From: Hyaloperonospora brassicae
Taxonomy: Eukaryota; Oomycota; Peronosporomycetes; Peronosporales; Peronosporaceae
DNA length: 64,000 bases
Direction: 5' to 3'
Assembly (NCBI GenBank): GCA_947650285.1
Contig: CANTFL010000056.1
Coordinates: 186,001-250,000, forward strand
The translations under genes and the position numbers were made by a program. Positions 33,974 through 44,329 of the stretch are shown piece by piece. The first letter of the stretch is position 1, and each line of letters begins with the position of its first letter. The notes under the pieces were generated by a model that saw only the letters and a program-made list of their open reading frames with translations, was not told where the DNA came from and ran no database searches.

Positions 33974-34363
33974 TGTAACGGGGCAGCCCGTTACATGAAA
34001 TTGTCACTTTAAGGAAAGTGACAATAAAGAATATAAAGATGGATATTCTTTAAACAATATCACCAAAGTGGTGATATTGAAGGGTCGACCAAAGGGTCTG
34101 TTCATTGGTTGATATCGTGATGATATCAACCCACCAATCGCCGCAAGACGCGCGCAATGAGTGGTGACGAGACGTCACCATACATGCAGTTATATTAGTA
34201 TAATTGAATTAAGTCAAACGAAGAGACAGTAGTTTAAAGACTTAATTTATTAATATAACGGTTCTACTTTTACCCTACCTACGCTTCCTCGCTCGCCACG
34301 TGTACGTGCGTCGGGGCACCCAAATCCCTTGCGTTAAGTTACGCAAGGGTGTGCCCCGTTACA
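33974..34363 (+). repeat. Gypsy B 5' LTR
   Basis: 390 bp, TGTAACGGGGCAG to CCCCGTTACA. It contains at least five hairpins: 34000-34025 (10-bp arms), 34026-34051 (9), 34056-34078 (10), 34108-34130 (9) and the end hairpin CCTTGCG/CGCAAGG. Confidence 0.95.
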
Positions 34364-34381
34364 CCTGGTAGCACTTTGTAG
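34364..34381 (+). promoter_or_regulatory. Presumed primer-binding site
   Basis: CCTGGTAGCACTTTGTAG lies directly after the LTR. A TGG two bases from the LTR end fits a tRNA 3'-CCA pairing site. I cannot name the tRNA. Confidence 0.35.
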
Positions 34382-34407
34382 TCCTTCCAAGGACCACATC
34401 ATCCAAC

Positions 34408-35562
34408 ATGAACATGTTGGATGAAGAAGACACCTTTCACGCCACGCGTGAAGGGTTTACCCATTTGAGTGACATCGAATGGGGTGCGGTAGAACGAATG
34501 AGTTCTACCGTAGGCGAACTCGTCGTCAGCACCATGTTGGAGTCTCTAGACAGAGACCAACAACATGCCGCTATCGCCAAGTTCATTCACAATGAACTTG
34601 CTCTCGAGAGGGAGAAAGTAGCCTTGCTTCACCAGCAAGGCTCTCAACAGGCCGAGCAGTTGTGATAACTCGGTGCTCAACAGACGGAGCTGTTGAGACA
34701 GCAGCAATTCCATGCTGCTGTGGGCGGGACGGCGCATGCGCGTCGTCCCGAAGTCATGATAGTTGACATCTCCAAGTACAGTGGAGTCCCGGAGGACTCC
34801 CTGTTACTATGGTTTGTCGAACTCGACAGAGCCCTAAGGGCTCGTCGCGTCGAAGATGAGCAAATGAAACTCACATTTGCTCAGACCCACTTGGCAGGGC
34901 GTGCCAAAACTTGGTCCCTGGGACTCGAGAGTAGCGACCCAAACGTGTTTAGGTCGCTAGATGACTTCAAGTCCCGGCTCAGACAAACTTTTGAGCCGCC
35001 ACGTGCTGAGTTCAGGGCTCGTTCAGAGCTCCTGAAACTCAAGCAGGGTAAGCGTGATGTGCACGCTTACGCACAACATATACGACTCCTTGCGAGTAGT
35101 ATAGCTGTCAACCCAGTTCATGAACACACGTTGATTACGGTGTTCATGCAAGGGCTCGCAGAAGGGCCCGTCAGGAGCCACCTGTTCCGCCTTGAGCTGA
35201 ATACGCTTGAAGAAGCGATATCAGCCGCGGAACAGGAAGACTTGAGCATGAGACAGGCTCATGCTAGCTCAAACTCTTACCGTCCACCGAGACGACAAGA
35301 GATCGGAGGTCCAGAACCAATGGACCTCTGTTATGTTGAGAGCGAGAGACCTCGCTCTACAAGCAACAAGCGATTGCAGAGGTGCAATCGCTGTCATAAG
35401 TTAGGGCACTACGCATACGAGTGTAGTGCTCCGCGCCCAGTACCAAACAGTACTGAGCGAAATGGACGACCATTCGCCAGAAAGGGCAATGGGCGTGGGT
35501 CCAGCGCTGTTGCGAAGCCGCAACAGCGAGACGGACCATCAAAAAATGGTCGGGGTCAGTAG
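34408..35562 (+). pseudogene. Gag polyprotein of gypsy B (tandem stop codons inside)
   Basis: The ATG at 34408 opens a frame that reaches TGA-TAA at 34663-34668 (after QQAEQL) and continues in the same frame as LGAQQTELLRQQQFHAAVGG. The capsid-like part has SKYSGVPEDSLLLWFVELDR and KTWSLGLE, then FKSRLRQTFEPP and RDVHAYAQHIRLLA, which is the retrotransposon gag family pattern. A CCHC zinc knuckle CNRCHKLGHYAYEC follows (around 35383-35424), then a basic Gly/Arg tail. About 384 codons if read through. Its job is to form virus-like particles and bind RNA. The two stops make it inactive unless bypassed. Confidence 0.85.
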
Positions 35563-35580
35563 GGGCGGAGCGCCCTACTG
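35541..35580 (+). promoter_or_regulatory. Possible -1 frameshift signal between gag and pol
   Basis: A slippery heptamer A-AAA-AAT (35541-35547, in the gag frame) is followed after 9 nt by a stem-loop (35557-35580, CAGTAGGG...CCCTACTG with a GCG/CGC extension). The gag stop TAG (35560-35562) lies inside the stem. The pol frame is -1 relative to gag and is open across this point. Caution: this element has hairpins everywhere, so the stem is less telling than usual. Confidence 0.5.
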
Positions 35581-38500
35581 ATCCAGCAACCTCAAGAGAA
35601 TTTGCAAATCTCTTGACGAAAGTTGCTCCAGATACACAATCATTGTGTGTCTCTGCACCTGGTGATGACGTTTCGCTCATCACCTTGAAGTTGGAAGCGA
35701 CAAATGATTTGTCGCTTCGTGCCCTAGTAGACTGTGGGACGTCGAACAACTTTGTTCGTCGCCAGTCACTAGAGGGTCGTAGGCTCAAGTTCGTTGAGCG
35801 CGACATTCCCCTCACAAGGATGACGGTGCGCCTTGCAACAGGCGCATCGATAACCATTGAGAAACGTGTAGTAGGAATCCACTACACGTTAGAGGGCGAA
35901 CAGTACGATGATGACTTCATCGTACTAGATCTGGATGACAAATTTGATGTCATCCTGGGATTACCTTGGCTCAGAAAGTACGAGCCAAGGGTGAGATGGC
36001 AGCATCGATCCGTGAAGATGCCTGCTGCTTGTTCATCAGATGGCCATCTGATGAACATCTTGGAGCGTCCACAAGCGTGTGGATGTTCTGCGAGTGAGTG
36101 CGATGGCCTCACTTGCGGTACGGTCGTTAGCACGACTGCACAAGATCACAGTGAAGTTGATCACTACACTGTAAAGCAAGCTCCCGGCGGCTGTACAGAT
36201 GTACAGGCTGCGCCGAAGGTCCACCACTCGAATAAGTCGAGTGGACCGGGACATGGATGCATGCCTAGCGGGCAGCATCTTAGAAGAAAGAAACCTGTTG
36301 CCCCCAAGGGGCAACATGAAAATCCTAGGTCGACTGGAGAGTCGACCGTAGAGGATCGGTTCCTGACTGTGGTTGCACAGCCACAGTCGGAAGACGTCGA
36401 GGGAATAAGTCCCCACGTACTTGAGGAAGGAATTCCTCAAGAGTCGCTTGCTGAGGGATTAGGCCCTCAGCAACCTGTGGAAGCAAGTTCCCAGGAAGAA
36501 ACCGAGACGTTGAACGTCTTAGTTAATGACGGATCAAGCGTAGGCGCTTATACGCTTGATCTGATTGTGCCTCCGAAGTTGACTTCGGAGATAACTCAGT
36601 TGCCAACGCTAGAACCGAAACGGTTCTTGCGTGATCTGCGTAGTGGCAAAGTCAAGCAGATCTGCGTACTCGTCACAGAGGACGAGTATGTGACCGACAT
36701 TCGGTCGGCAACAGTATTTGCTGAGAACGAACGGGTTCTCAGCAGCTCATCGATGGACGAAAGTGTCCTCGATGAGAAGACTCGGATTGAGCGATACGCG
36801 TCCCAATCCTGGAAGTCGCTTAAGGCTAATTCTTTGTATAAGGATTTGATCGAATTCAAGGATGTGTTCCCTGAATCCGTACCTTGCGAGTTGCCTAAGG
36901 ACAAAGGCACTCGACACGAGATCGAGCTCAAACCGGGCTCGAAATACTGTGTCATGAAGCAGTGGCCACTGCCTCGTGAACAAGTGATAGCGATCGACAA
37001 GTTCTTTGCCGATCGCTTAGCAGCGGGCCATGTGAGGGAATCAACATCCCCTCACAGCTCTCCGACCTTCTGTGTGCGAAAGGCCACAGGAGGGTGGCGG
37101 ATAGTGCACGCATTCAACAAGCTGAATGCTGCAACGGTACCGGCTCAGACACCGATACCGAGGAAGGACGGAATCATAGATGGTATGTCAAAGAGTACCA
37201 TCTTTTCGTCCATGGATCTGATGGATGGATTCTATCAGATCCTGATGCGTGAACAGGACGTCCCGTTCACGGCAGTGAGTACCCCCAGCGGGATGCTGTG
37301 GGAATGGCTAGTTATGCCACAGGGGCTGAGCAATGCCCCTGCTACTTTCAACAGATGTGTAACAAATCTGTTGAGACCGGTGCGAGACGTCGCACCGAGT
37401 TACTTCGACGATGTGTTCGTCCATAGCCGAGCTATGGACGGAAAGACGGACGTTGAAGTTCACAGAACTCACATTCGTCAGGTTCTTCAACTTATGCGCA
37501 CGTATAAGTCGTACGCCAATCTTAAGAAGTGTTTCTTCGCGGCAAGAGAAGTACCACTTCTTGAGTGCATCGTCGGCAAACACGGCGTACGACCTTATCT
37601 CGAAAAGATCAAGTCGATCACCGACTGGCCAGTGCCAGTCGATGTCAAGGGACTAAGCAAGTTCCTTGGTTTAGCGGCGTACTTGCACAAGTACTCGCGC
37701 AACTACGCCGAGATGACTGTTCATCTTTCTTGCTTGCTCAAGAAAAATGTCAAGTGGTCATGGAACGCTGAGTGCCAGCGTTCCTTTGAAGGTATCAAGC
37801 AAAGCTTGATGCAATCGCCGATCTTGGCGATTGCAGATCAGGACAGACCATTTCATGTGGTCTGTGACGCCAGCGATTTCGCAATCGGCTGTGCGTTAAT
37901 GCAGTTCGATGCAGATGGCGCGGAGCGCGTCATCTGTTATCAGTCGCGTCAGCTGCAAGCAGCTGAGCGTAATTACCCAGTGCATGACAAGGAACTCCTT
38001 GCCATGAAATACGCACTGGCTAAGTTTCGCGTCTATCTCTTGGGAGATAGACCGTTTGTTGTCTACACGGACCATGCGTCATTACGCACGGCCGTAAACA
38101 GCCCGCACCTCTCGCAAAGAATGGCGAGGTGGCTGTCTTTCTTCGCGGAGTATAACTTCTCCGTGGAGTATAAACCGGGACGACTCAATGTCGTCGCGGA
38201 TGCTCTTTCGCGCCGGCCCGATTTCGAGCCGGACGAACAATCCAACAGTGAGGATAAGCCCACTGTTGCGACACTGTCAGTCAGTGTCCCGTCGTCAAGT
38301 TTACTTGACGACGTACGAAAAGCATACGCGGAAGATAAGGATCTTCTGCGATTGATGGATCATCTGGTGAATCCATCCAGTAAATCCATGAGGGATTTAC
38401 CGGCTTTGTACCGATCCTCATCGGATCGGTATAGTACACGCAACGGATTGCTGTACTATACAGCTGTTGCCGACGACACGCCTCGTGTCGTCGTACCCGC

Positions 38501-38954
38501 TCATCATGATTTGCGATTGCGCATCACGTATGAGTGTCACGATGCCCCAACAAGCGGCCATCGTGGTAGAGAAAAGACTTACCTCACGGTAAGTCGCGAC
38601 TTTTACTGGCCCCGCCAGTATCAGTTTGTTCGCAAGTACATACGTGCTTGCGAAGTTTGTCAACGGGTGAAGCCTAGTCCTTCATCCCGTGCGCCATTGC
38701 AGCCTCTGCCTGTTCCGACAGAGTGCTGGCAGTCCGTTTCAATGGACTTCGTCTTCGGGTTTCCCGAAGACGCTCACAAGAATAATGGTATTCTTGTGTT
38801 TGTAGACCGATTCAGCAAGATGGTCCATCTTGCTGCTGTCCCTGAGTCAATCAAGGCTCAAGGTTGTGCTCGTGTCTTTCTAGACACGGTCTTTAGACTC
38901 CACGGGTTACCCCGTGAACTCGTATCCGACCGTGACCCTCGGTTCACGGCGTAA
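35548..38954 (+). pseudogene. Gypsy B pol: protease, RT, RNase H, integrase zinc and core (ends at nonsense codon)
   Basis: The open frame continues from the frameshift site. Counting from the TTG at 35613, the protease-like ALVDCGTSNNF has its Asp near residue 40. RT spans about 450-640, with VRKATGGWRIVHAFNKLN, the LMPQGLSNAPATFNR block and the active site YFDD (37401-37412, residues 597-600). RNase H is near 750 (VVCDASDFAIGCALMQ, SRQLQAAERNYPVHDKELLA). The integrase zinc region includes SGHRG and CEVCQRVKP (near 1013). The core has MDFVFGFPED and VSDRDPRFTA. A TAA at 38952-38954 then ends it where the family usually continues (FTA-FWQ). Replication enzyme of the element. Confidence 0.9.
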
Positions 38955-40456
38955 TTTCGGCAAACCGTGTTCCGTACTCTCGGAACACGATTGAAGATGT
39001 CCACTTCTGACCATCCAGAAACAGATGGTCAGACGGAACGTGCGAACCGTGTCCTCGAAGAGATTCTTCGAGGATATGTCCACTCGTTTCCGAGTTGGAG
39101 CGAATTCCTACCCATGGTGGAATTCGCCATCAATAATTCGGTGCATGCTTCAACACAGCACACACCGTTTTACGTGAATGGCCTACGCCATCCACGAGTG
39201 CCCACCCTTATAGAGTGTGACTCTTGGATACGGGGGGAGGGACTCGCTCGAGCAAAAACCGTTTTGGCTCTTGCTCATCACGTGTCGACGCAAACGTCGT
39301 CACGTATGATGCCGATGTCGATCAAGTCGACATCGATGAAGAAGATCATCTCAATAATAGCGAAGACGCTATTGTTGATTCGGACGATGATGACGATGCT
39401 GGTATATTCAGCATCGCCAACGATTATGTCAGCGAGGAAGAAGACAACCTCGCTGAAAAAGAGAGCAATCTCTTAGCAGTGCGCACGAAGCGCACTGCCA
39501 GACAAAACAAAGAGTCAGCAGAGAACTTCCTGCTGACTCGAGAATCGGTAGTCCGTTTCGTTCAGGACTCCATCGCAAATGCGGTGGACCGTCAGAAACG
39601 GAACGCAGACAAGAATGGAAGAGCAAATGTTCTTTCATTTAAGGTTAACGACTTAGTACTACTGTCTACGGTAAACCTACCTGGACATGCAGTCACTAGT
39701 GTCGGCAGTAGTAAACTACTGCCGAAATACATTGGGTCATTTCAAGTGTTGCATCGCAAGCGCAATGCATACACACTCGAATTGCCACGCAGGATGCGCA
39801 CGCATCCTACGTTTTACGTGGGGAGGCTTAGGTCGTACCGTCAGTACGAGCCTTCTTCTTCCGATGAAGATAGCCCCCACGTTCAAGAACATCCATCAAG
39901 TTCTTGCGTTCGCGCTCCAGACGATCCGTCTGGTCGCGCAGATATGATACCTCGGTATTCAACCGAGATATCTCTCCGCGAGCTGTCGCCAGCTCGCCGA
40001 AAAGGGAGCGGACATCTCGCTCGACCTGAAGCTGCGCCGTGGCATAATCGGCGCGATCCCTCGCCCGATCAGCCTCGTGACCCTTGCGGTTCTTCCGCAC
40101 GGTGTCGGTCAAAGCGTAGCGTCGGTCGCGCTCGTGCTTCAAGTCATCGCGCAATTCATCGATTGCGCGATTCATCTCGTAAGGGTCGAGATGGTGAGCC
40201 TGGGGTTCTGGAGGAGGTCTTTCCTCCTCCATCACATCCTTCGGTGGATGCTCACGGTGATCAACGCTTTCTAGTGGAGCGTATCTTGAATCACCGTGAC
40301 GATTCAGGATCAAGGACGAGCTACCTCGTCCAGTGGCGGGGGTATCCACCCTCTTGGAACAGCTGGGAGCCCCGCTCTCAGCTGTTGATGGATGTTGAAG
40401 GTCTCGTCCGCCAGTATGACGAGACCCATCCGATGAGTCCTGTGGCCCATCGGTAA
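38955..40456 (+). pseudogene. Gypsy B integrase end and chromodomain (frameshifted)
   Basis: After the nonsense codon the same frame reads LKMSTSDHPETDGQTERANR, with the third catalytic Glu block, and NGLRHPRVPTLIEC. Near 39233, in a G-rich run, the frame shifts, and the downstream frame (39224-40456) carries GTRSSKNRFG, an acidic stretch (about 39310-39470) and LSFKVNDLVLLSTVNL. KYIGSFQVLHRKRNAYTLEL is the GPY/F-type integrase C-terminal module. It ends with a chromodomain ([40 protein letters not shown], 40265-40440), which in chromoviruses binds modified histones and directs insertion. The acidic linker and the chromodomain overlap the antisense ORF. Confidence 0.85.
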
Positions 40457-41434
40457 ACACGCGCCCTAGGCGCTTGTAGACGGATTGCAAATTTGCAATC
40501 GCGTCACGCATCTCAGCCGAGATGTGTGCCCTTCCCCAGGGCGAATTTAGGGAATGCACATCCCTATGTGTACGCTGCGAGCTGTCGGCACAGCTCGCAC
40601 AAGGGTCTCCCCATGTAAGGCAAGGAATGTCTGCCTCACTCGAAAAACGATGCAGCCGGTACCTTGCACCGGTTGGCGTTCGCTTTTCCAACTTTATGCT
40701 TACCTCATCAAGTTTCTTGATCCACCCTTCTTGTCCAAAATTCTTGACGTTTTGGACGAACGCGTTCCACGCAGCCAAAAGCGATGTTTTGTCACGATTT
40801 TGGTTGCTGTTGTACCATCGATGTCTAAGGAAGACATCGAGATAAAAGTCTTCCTCAGTGCGAAAGTTCTTCGCGCTGGAACTCAAGCCGTGAAGCTCAA
40901 TTGCATCGAATAAGGGATTCGATGGTGTTGGCCTGTCTCGTGAGACAGGCTATTGATGAGTTGTTCGGGCAAACGCCACGGCTTCAACTCATCACGCTTC
41001 ACAGTGGTACCCTTGTCGGTACCACGGCTCCCAGATTGACGACGGCTCGCGCCATCGTCATCACGCTCGTGCGAAGACGCACGAGCCGGCGGTGGTGAAG
41101 AATAGAGCTCACCACCCTGATCATCATCATCATCACTGCCGAACAGACTGTGATGCAAATCACGAGTCCGTTCGTTCGGCAGTGGTCTTGGCGAATACTG
41201 AGGCGTCGTCGGTGAGCGAGACGCCTCTGGAGCATTGCCCGAGTCAGAAACGTCTGACTCGCCCGAGTAGATGACCTCCACATCGGGGTCATCGTGCGCA
41301 CGCGGCGTGATACCGCGTGCACCTGCAGCACCTGTTTCTGCAGGCGAAGAAGGGGCGGCAGACGACGAAGCGTCTGCCGCAGAGGCTTGCACAGCACCAG
41401 GCTGTGTGGGTCTTGAGTCACCTCGCATAGACAT
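39828..41434 (-). pseudogene. Antisense coiled-coil gene in gypsy B (two ORFs joined by a frame change)
   Basis: ORF 41434-40883 (183 codons) starts MSMRGDSRPTQPG, is Ser/Ala/Pro/Asp-rich and has an acidic run (GSDDDDDQGGE). It ends SFTA-stop at 40883. The second ORF (about 40910-39828) is open upstream of its listed start in the adjacent frame (FDAIELHG), so a single-base change near 40900 probably split one gene of roughly 530 codons. The second part has DFYLDVFLRHRWYN, TSLLAAWNAFVQNVKNFGQ, and a Lys/Arg/Glu-rich coiled coil (RAIDELRDDLKHERDRRYAL, SRLNTEVSYLRDQTDRLERE) ending KKKARTDGTT. It overlaps the chromodomain end of pol. Function unknown. Similar opposite-strand coiled-coil ORFs occur in gypsy A. 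Confidence 0.65.
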
Positions 41435-41550
41435 GTTAACTATGCGAGGTCAAGCGGAAAGTGAATGGAACGGACCAAACAAGTGCTCCCTGTAACAATG
41501 GTGGCCAACGGGTGGCCTCCATATTTCGATAGTCACATGGTGACTATCAG

Positions 41551-41567
41551 TTAAGGGGGGGAGGTGA
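41551..41567 (+). promoter_or_regulatory. Gypsy B polypurine tract
   Basis: AAGGGGGGGAGG-type purine run ends at the 3' LTR start (41568), in the position needed for plus-strand priming. Confidence 0.75.
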
Positions 41568-41957
41568 TGTAACGGGGCAGCCCGTTACATGAAATTGTCA
41601 CTTTAAGGAAAGTGACAATAAAGAATATAAAGATGGATATTCTTTAAAAAATATCACCAAAGTGGTGATATAGAAGGGTCGACCAAAGGGTCTGTTCATT
41701 GGTTGATATCCTGATGATATCAACCCACCAATCGCCGCAAGACGCGCGCAATGAGTGGTGACGAGACGTCACCATACATGCAGTTATATTAGTATAATTG
41801 AATTAAGTCAAACGAAGAGACAGTAGTTTAAAGACTTAATTTATTAATATAACAGTTCTACTTTTGCCCTACCTACGCTTCCTCGCTCGCCACGTGTACG
41901 TCCGTCGGGGCACCCAAATCCCTTGCGTTAAGTTACGCAAGGGTGTGCCCCGTTACA
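41568..41957 (+). repeat. Gypsy B 3' LTR
   Basis: 390 bp, matching the 5' LTR except for about six substitutions (for example GATATCCTG versus GATATCGTG and GTACGTCCG versus GTACGTGCG). Confidence 0.95.
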
Positions 41958-42147
41958 CACACATTGCGCGCGTCTTGCGGCGATTGGTGGGTTGATATCA
42001 TCAAGATATCAACCAATGAACAGACTCTTTGGTCGACCCTTCAATGTCACCACTTTGGTGATATTGTTCAAAGAATATCCATCTTTATATTCTTTATTGT
42101 CACTTTCCTTAAAGTGACAATTTCATGTAACGGGCTGCCCCGTAACA
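41958..42147 (-). repeat. Inverted solo LTR of gypsy B, right half
   Basis: Continues the reversed LTR of 33768-33973 after a CACAC duplication. It ends GGGCTGCCCCGTAACA at 42147 and is followed by GGATA. Together the halves give about 391 bp, the normal LTR length. Confidence 0.85.
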
Positions 42148-42152
42148 GGATA

Positions 42153-44041
42153 GAGCATTTTTTCTGTTGTAATATCGTGCGTAGCACGCGCGTATGAGCA
42201 ATTTGATTACATCTTTATAGCGGCCGTAGACCTCTATTTAAACGTGTATATTAGTCATTTATAATGATCTGTTCGCTGCGTATGATATCCGACAGACAGC
42301 ACATGCGTCCAGACGTTCCATCAGCCGCAACCTTTTTCAATACCACACCATTTAGACGTATATAAATAAAATGTCAAAAATTAATCCGATTAGCGTTGCG
42401 GGGCAAAGACATTGCTTTCGTTGATAGAAAGTTATTATAAATGTCGAGGGCGCATAGGCACTGTGACATGACAATTTTTTTGCTTGTACATATAGTTAGT
42501 AAATGCCGAAGTACTCTTCTTGATAAAGATCGTTTGTTCTCATTATCTACACAACACTCGTGAATCGATTTTACGTACGTACTGGTCTGTCTTTTCATGT
42601 TAGTAAACGTATATTTGCTGAAAGATAATATTGTCCTGTAACAGTATCGATTGCTATCACCTAAACCTGTAGAGCATTAAAATTGTGACACAATATTACA
42701 TGTCGAAGTCTAACGATAGAAATTGGAACTGATCCGGCATGATTAGATTTTGCAGCATTTATACGTTTATCTCTTTCACAAGAAGATACTAACATCAAAC
42801 GTCAAATTAAATTCATGAACAGGGCCCATTCACTAGCACATCTCACGTCACTTGGCACTCATGGGGATGACTGCTAGCACTAGTATACACCCTATGTGTG
42901 GACGACAGCGATTTGGTGATCGAATAATGTGTTTAATTTGGCGGATGAGTCGACGCGGATGAGAGCAGAACACGCAGCTTCAAACTTGATGATGCAATAG
43001 CTAGGAAATCAGAATAGAAAGGCAAACCGACTAGAAAATCAGAATATGGCATTACCAAATCGACAAATGAAGTATCACTACATGAAAATTGACGCAGGTG
43101 GCGTAGTACGAAACACATTTGTATAGCATGATGATGTTTACGTAAAATTATAAGGCTAACGCCTCCATTGCATGCTCGGTCTCGACACATGCAGTTGTAA
43201 GGCGTAATAAGTTAGACAGAGCGATGGTTATCGAAGGCGATTGCGTGTTTGCAACAGGGTTACTTGTCGGTTGGTAACAAGCATAGCATACTTGATTCAC
43301 GCCAGGGATAAGAATCTATTGTAAATGATATTAGAGCACTAATTTTACTTGTAAAGGGCTGATGTGTGTCAGCCACCATATACATGATCTTTACAAGGGA
43401 AATCTTTAGCATTAGTGCCTAGATCTGTAACGGACAGTCTTAAATGTTCCATAGACACAACAAGTAAAGTCCAGGATTTCTTTTGATCTGTTAGGGACAC
43501 GTGGCTTTTTAGGGCGTCTCAGGTCGTAAGAGAGTCGGGTCTTGCTCAGACATAGACTCTTAAACACAATGTGCAAACCATTCGCTGTATCGTTAGGTCC
43601 CTTGGACAAGGACCTAAAGTTTTAAATCGCTAACTTCTGAATTCGAGTTCTTGAAATTATGCAGCTTGCTCGTCAAAGAGAAAGTCTTCCTCAGATTGGG
43701 AGCTGTGCAAGCTCCGCTACATGGTTGTGACGTTAAATTGTAATTAGTTCGACAAAACGATGGTTATCTAAGGCGTTTGTTTGTTTGTGACGTCATAATT
43801 AGATCCAACAACTCGGTCAATGAGCAGTGCGAGCTGGAATTTGCTTTCCTCATTTAATATTTGCTGAATTAGCCATTCATCAAGTCGAAATTTGGACCGC
43901 TAAGCACCTCTAATTATTACGCGATACATTTCACTTCCACGATCTATCAGTTTGCATCAACGTTACTCAGCCAGAATTGCGATCAATTACCTGTATCTGG
44001 TTATATATTTCGAACTAAAAAGCTATTGACGCAGTACATAC
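42153..44041. other. AT-rich stretch with a hairpin-rich island
   Basis: No recognised gene (42374-42598 and 42933-43190 on - are short and unrecognised). Between about 43340 and 43740 several inverted repeats cluster, for example 43593-43617 (TTAGGTCC/GGACCTAA) and the CTTGTAAA/TTTACAAG pair around a GGCTGA/TCAGCC hairpin near 43350-43400. Confidence 0.35.
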
Positions 44042-44329
44042 ATGTGTGACGACAATATTAGCGGTTGGCCCTACCGCGCGCTCAATGCCCACGCTAGCCA
44101 TCACGCTTTCTTGCCTTCACCTAGCCTTGCAGGTTTCTGTTTAGTTTCTTTCCTGAATTACGGTGATATCCGTCCGGTTCATTTGTCAAATGGAAGAGCT
44201 AAAGCCTCAACGGTCTCAGGCAGAGCCACTAATGTGGAAAAAATGTGCGGCGGTGTTGCATTCTTTTTAGACGAGGCAAATAAGAAGTTGGATATTGAAT
44301 CATCCCCACAGAATCTTTCATATCTTTAA
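44042..44329 (+). CDS. Unrecognised ORF, 95 codons
   Basis: Starts MCDDNISGWPYRALNAHASH (ATG) and ends SSPQNLSYL. Mixed composition with one hydrophobic stretch (SPSLAGFCLVSFLNYG). It resembles no family I know. It may be a small secreted or decayed protein, or chance. Confidence 0.2.
   Translation: MCDDNISGWPYRALNAHASHHAFLPSPSLAGFCLVSFLNYGDIRPVHLSNGRAKASTVSGRATNVEKMCGGVAFFLDEANKKLDIESSPQNLSYL

Larger units (their letters stand above)
33974..41957 (+). mobile_element. Ty3/gypsy chromovirus, lineage B, with two 390-bp LTRs
   Basis: Two 390-bp LTRs (33974-34363 and 41568-41957), about 98% identical, begin TGTAACGGGGC and end GCCCCGTTACA (an 11-bp inverted pair). The target duplication is CACTC (33969-33973) versus CACAC (41958-41962), one mismatch. 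The interior codes for gag, protease, RT, RNase H, integrase and chromodomain on +, followed by - strand ORFs and a polypurine tract. Coding breaks: two tandem stops in gag, one nonsense codon and one frameshift in integrase. The whole element is rich in short inverted repeats. Confidence 0.9.

Noticed and set aside
35882..38663. - strand ORFs of 66-166 codons inside gypsy B gag-pol
   Set aside because: They overlap well-supported sense domains and show no coherent protein features, unlike the antisense ORF at 39828-41434.
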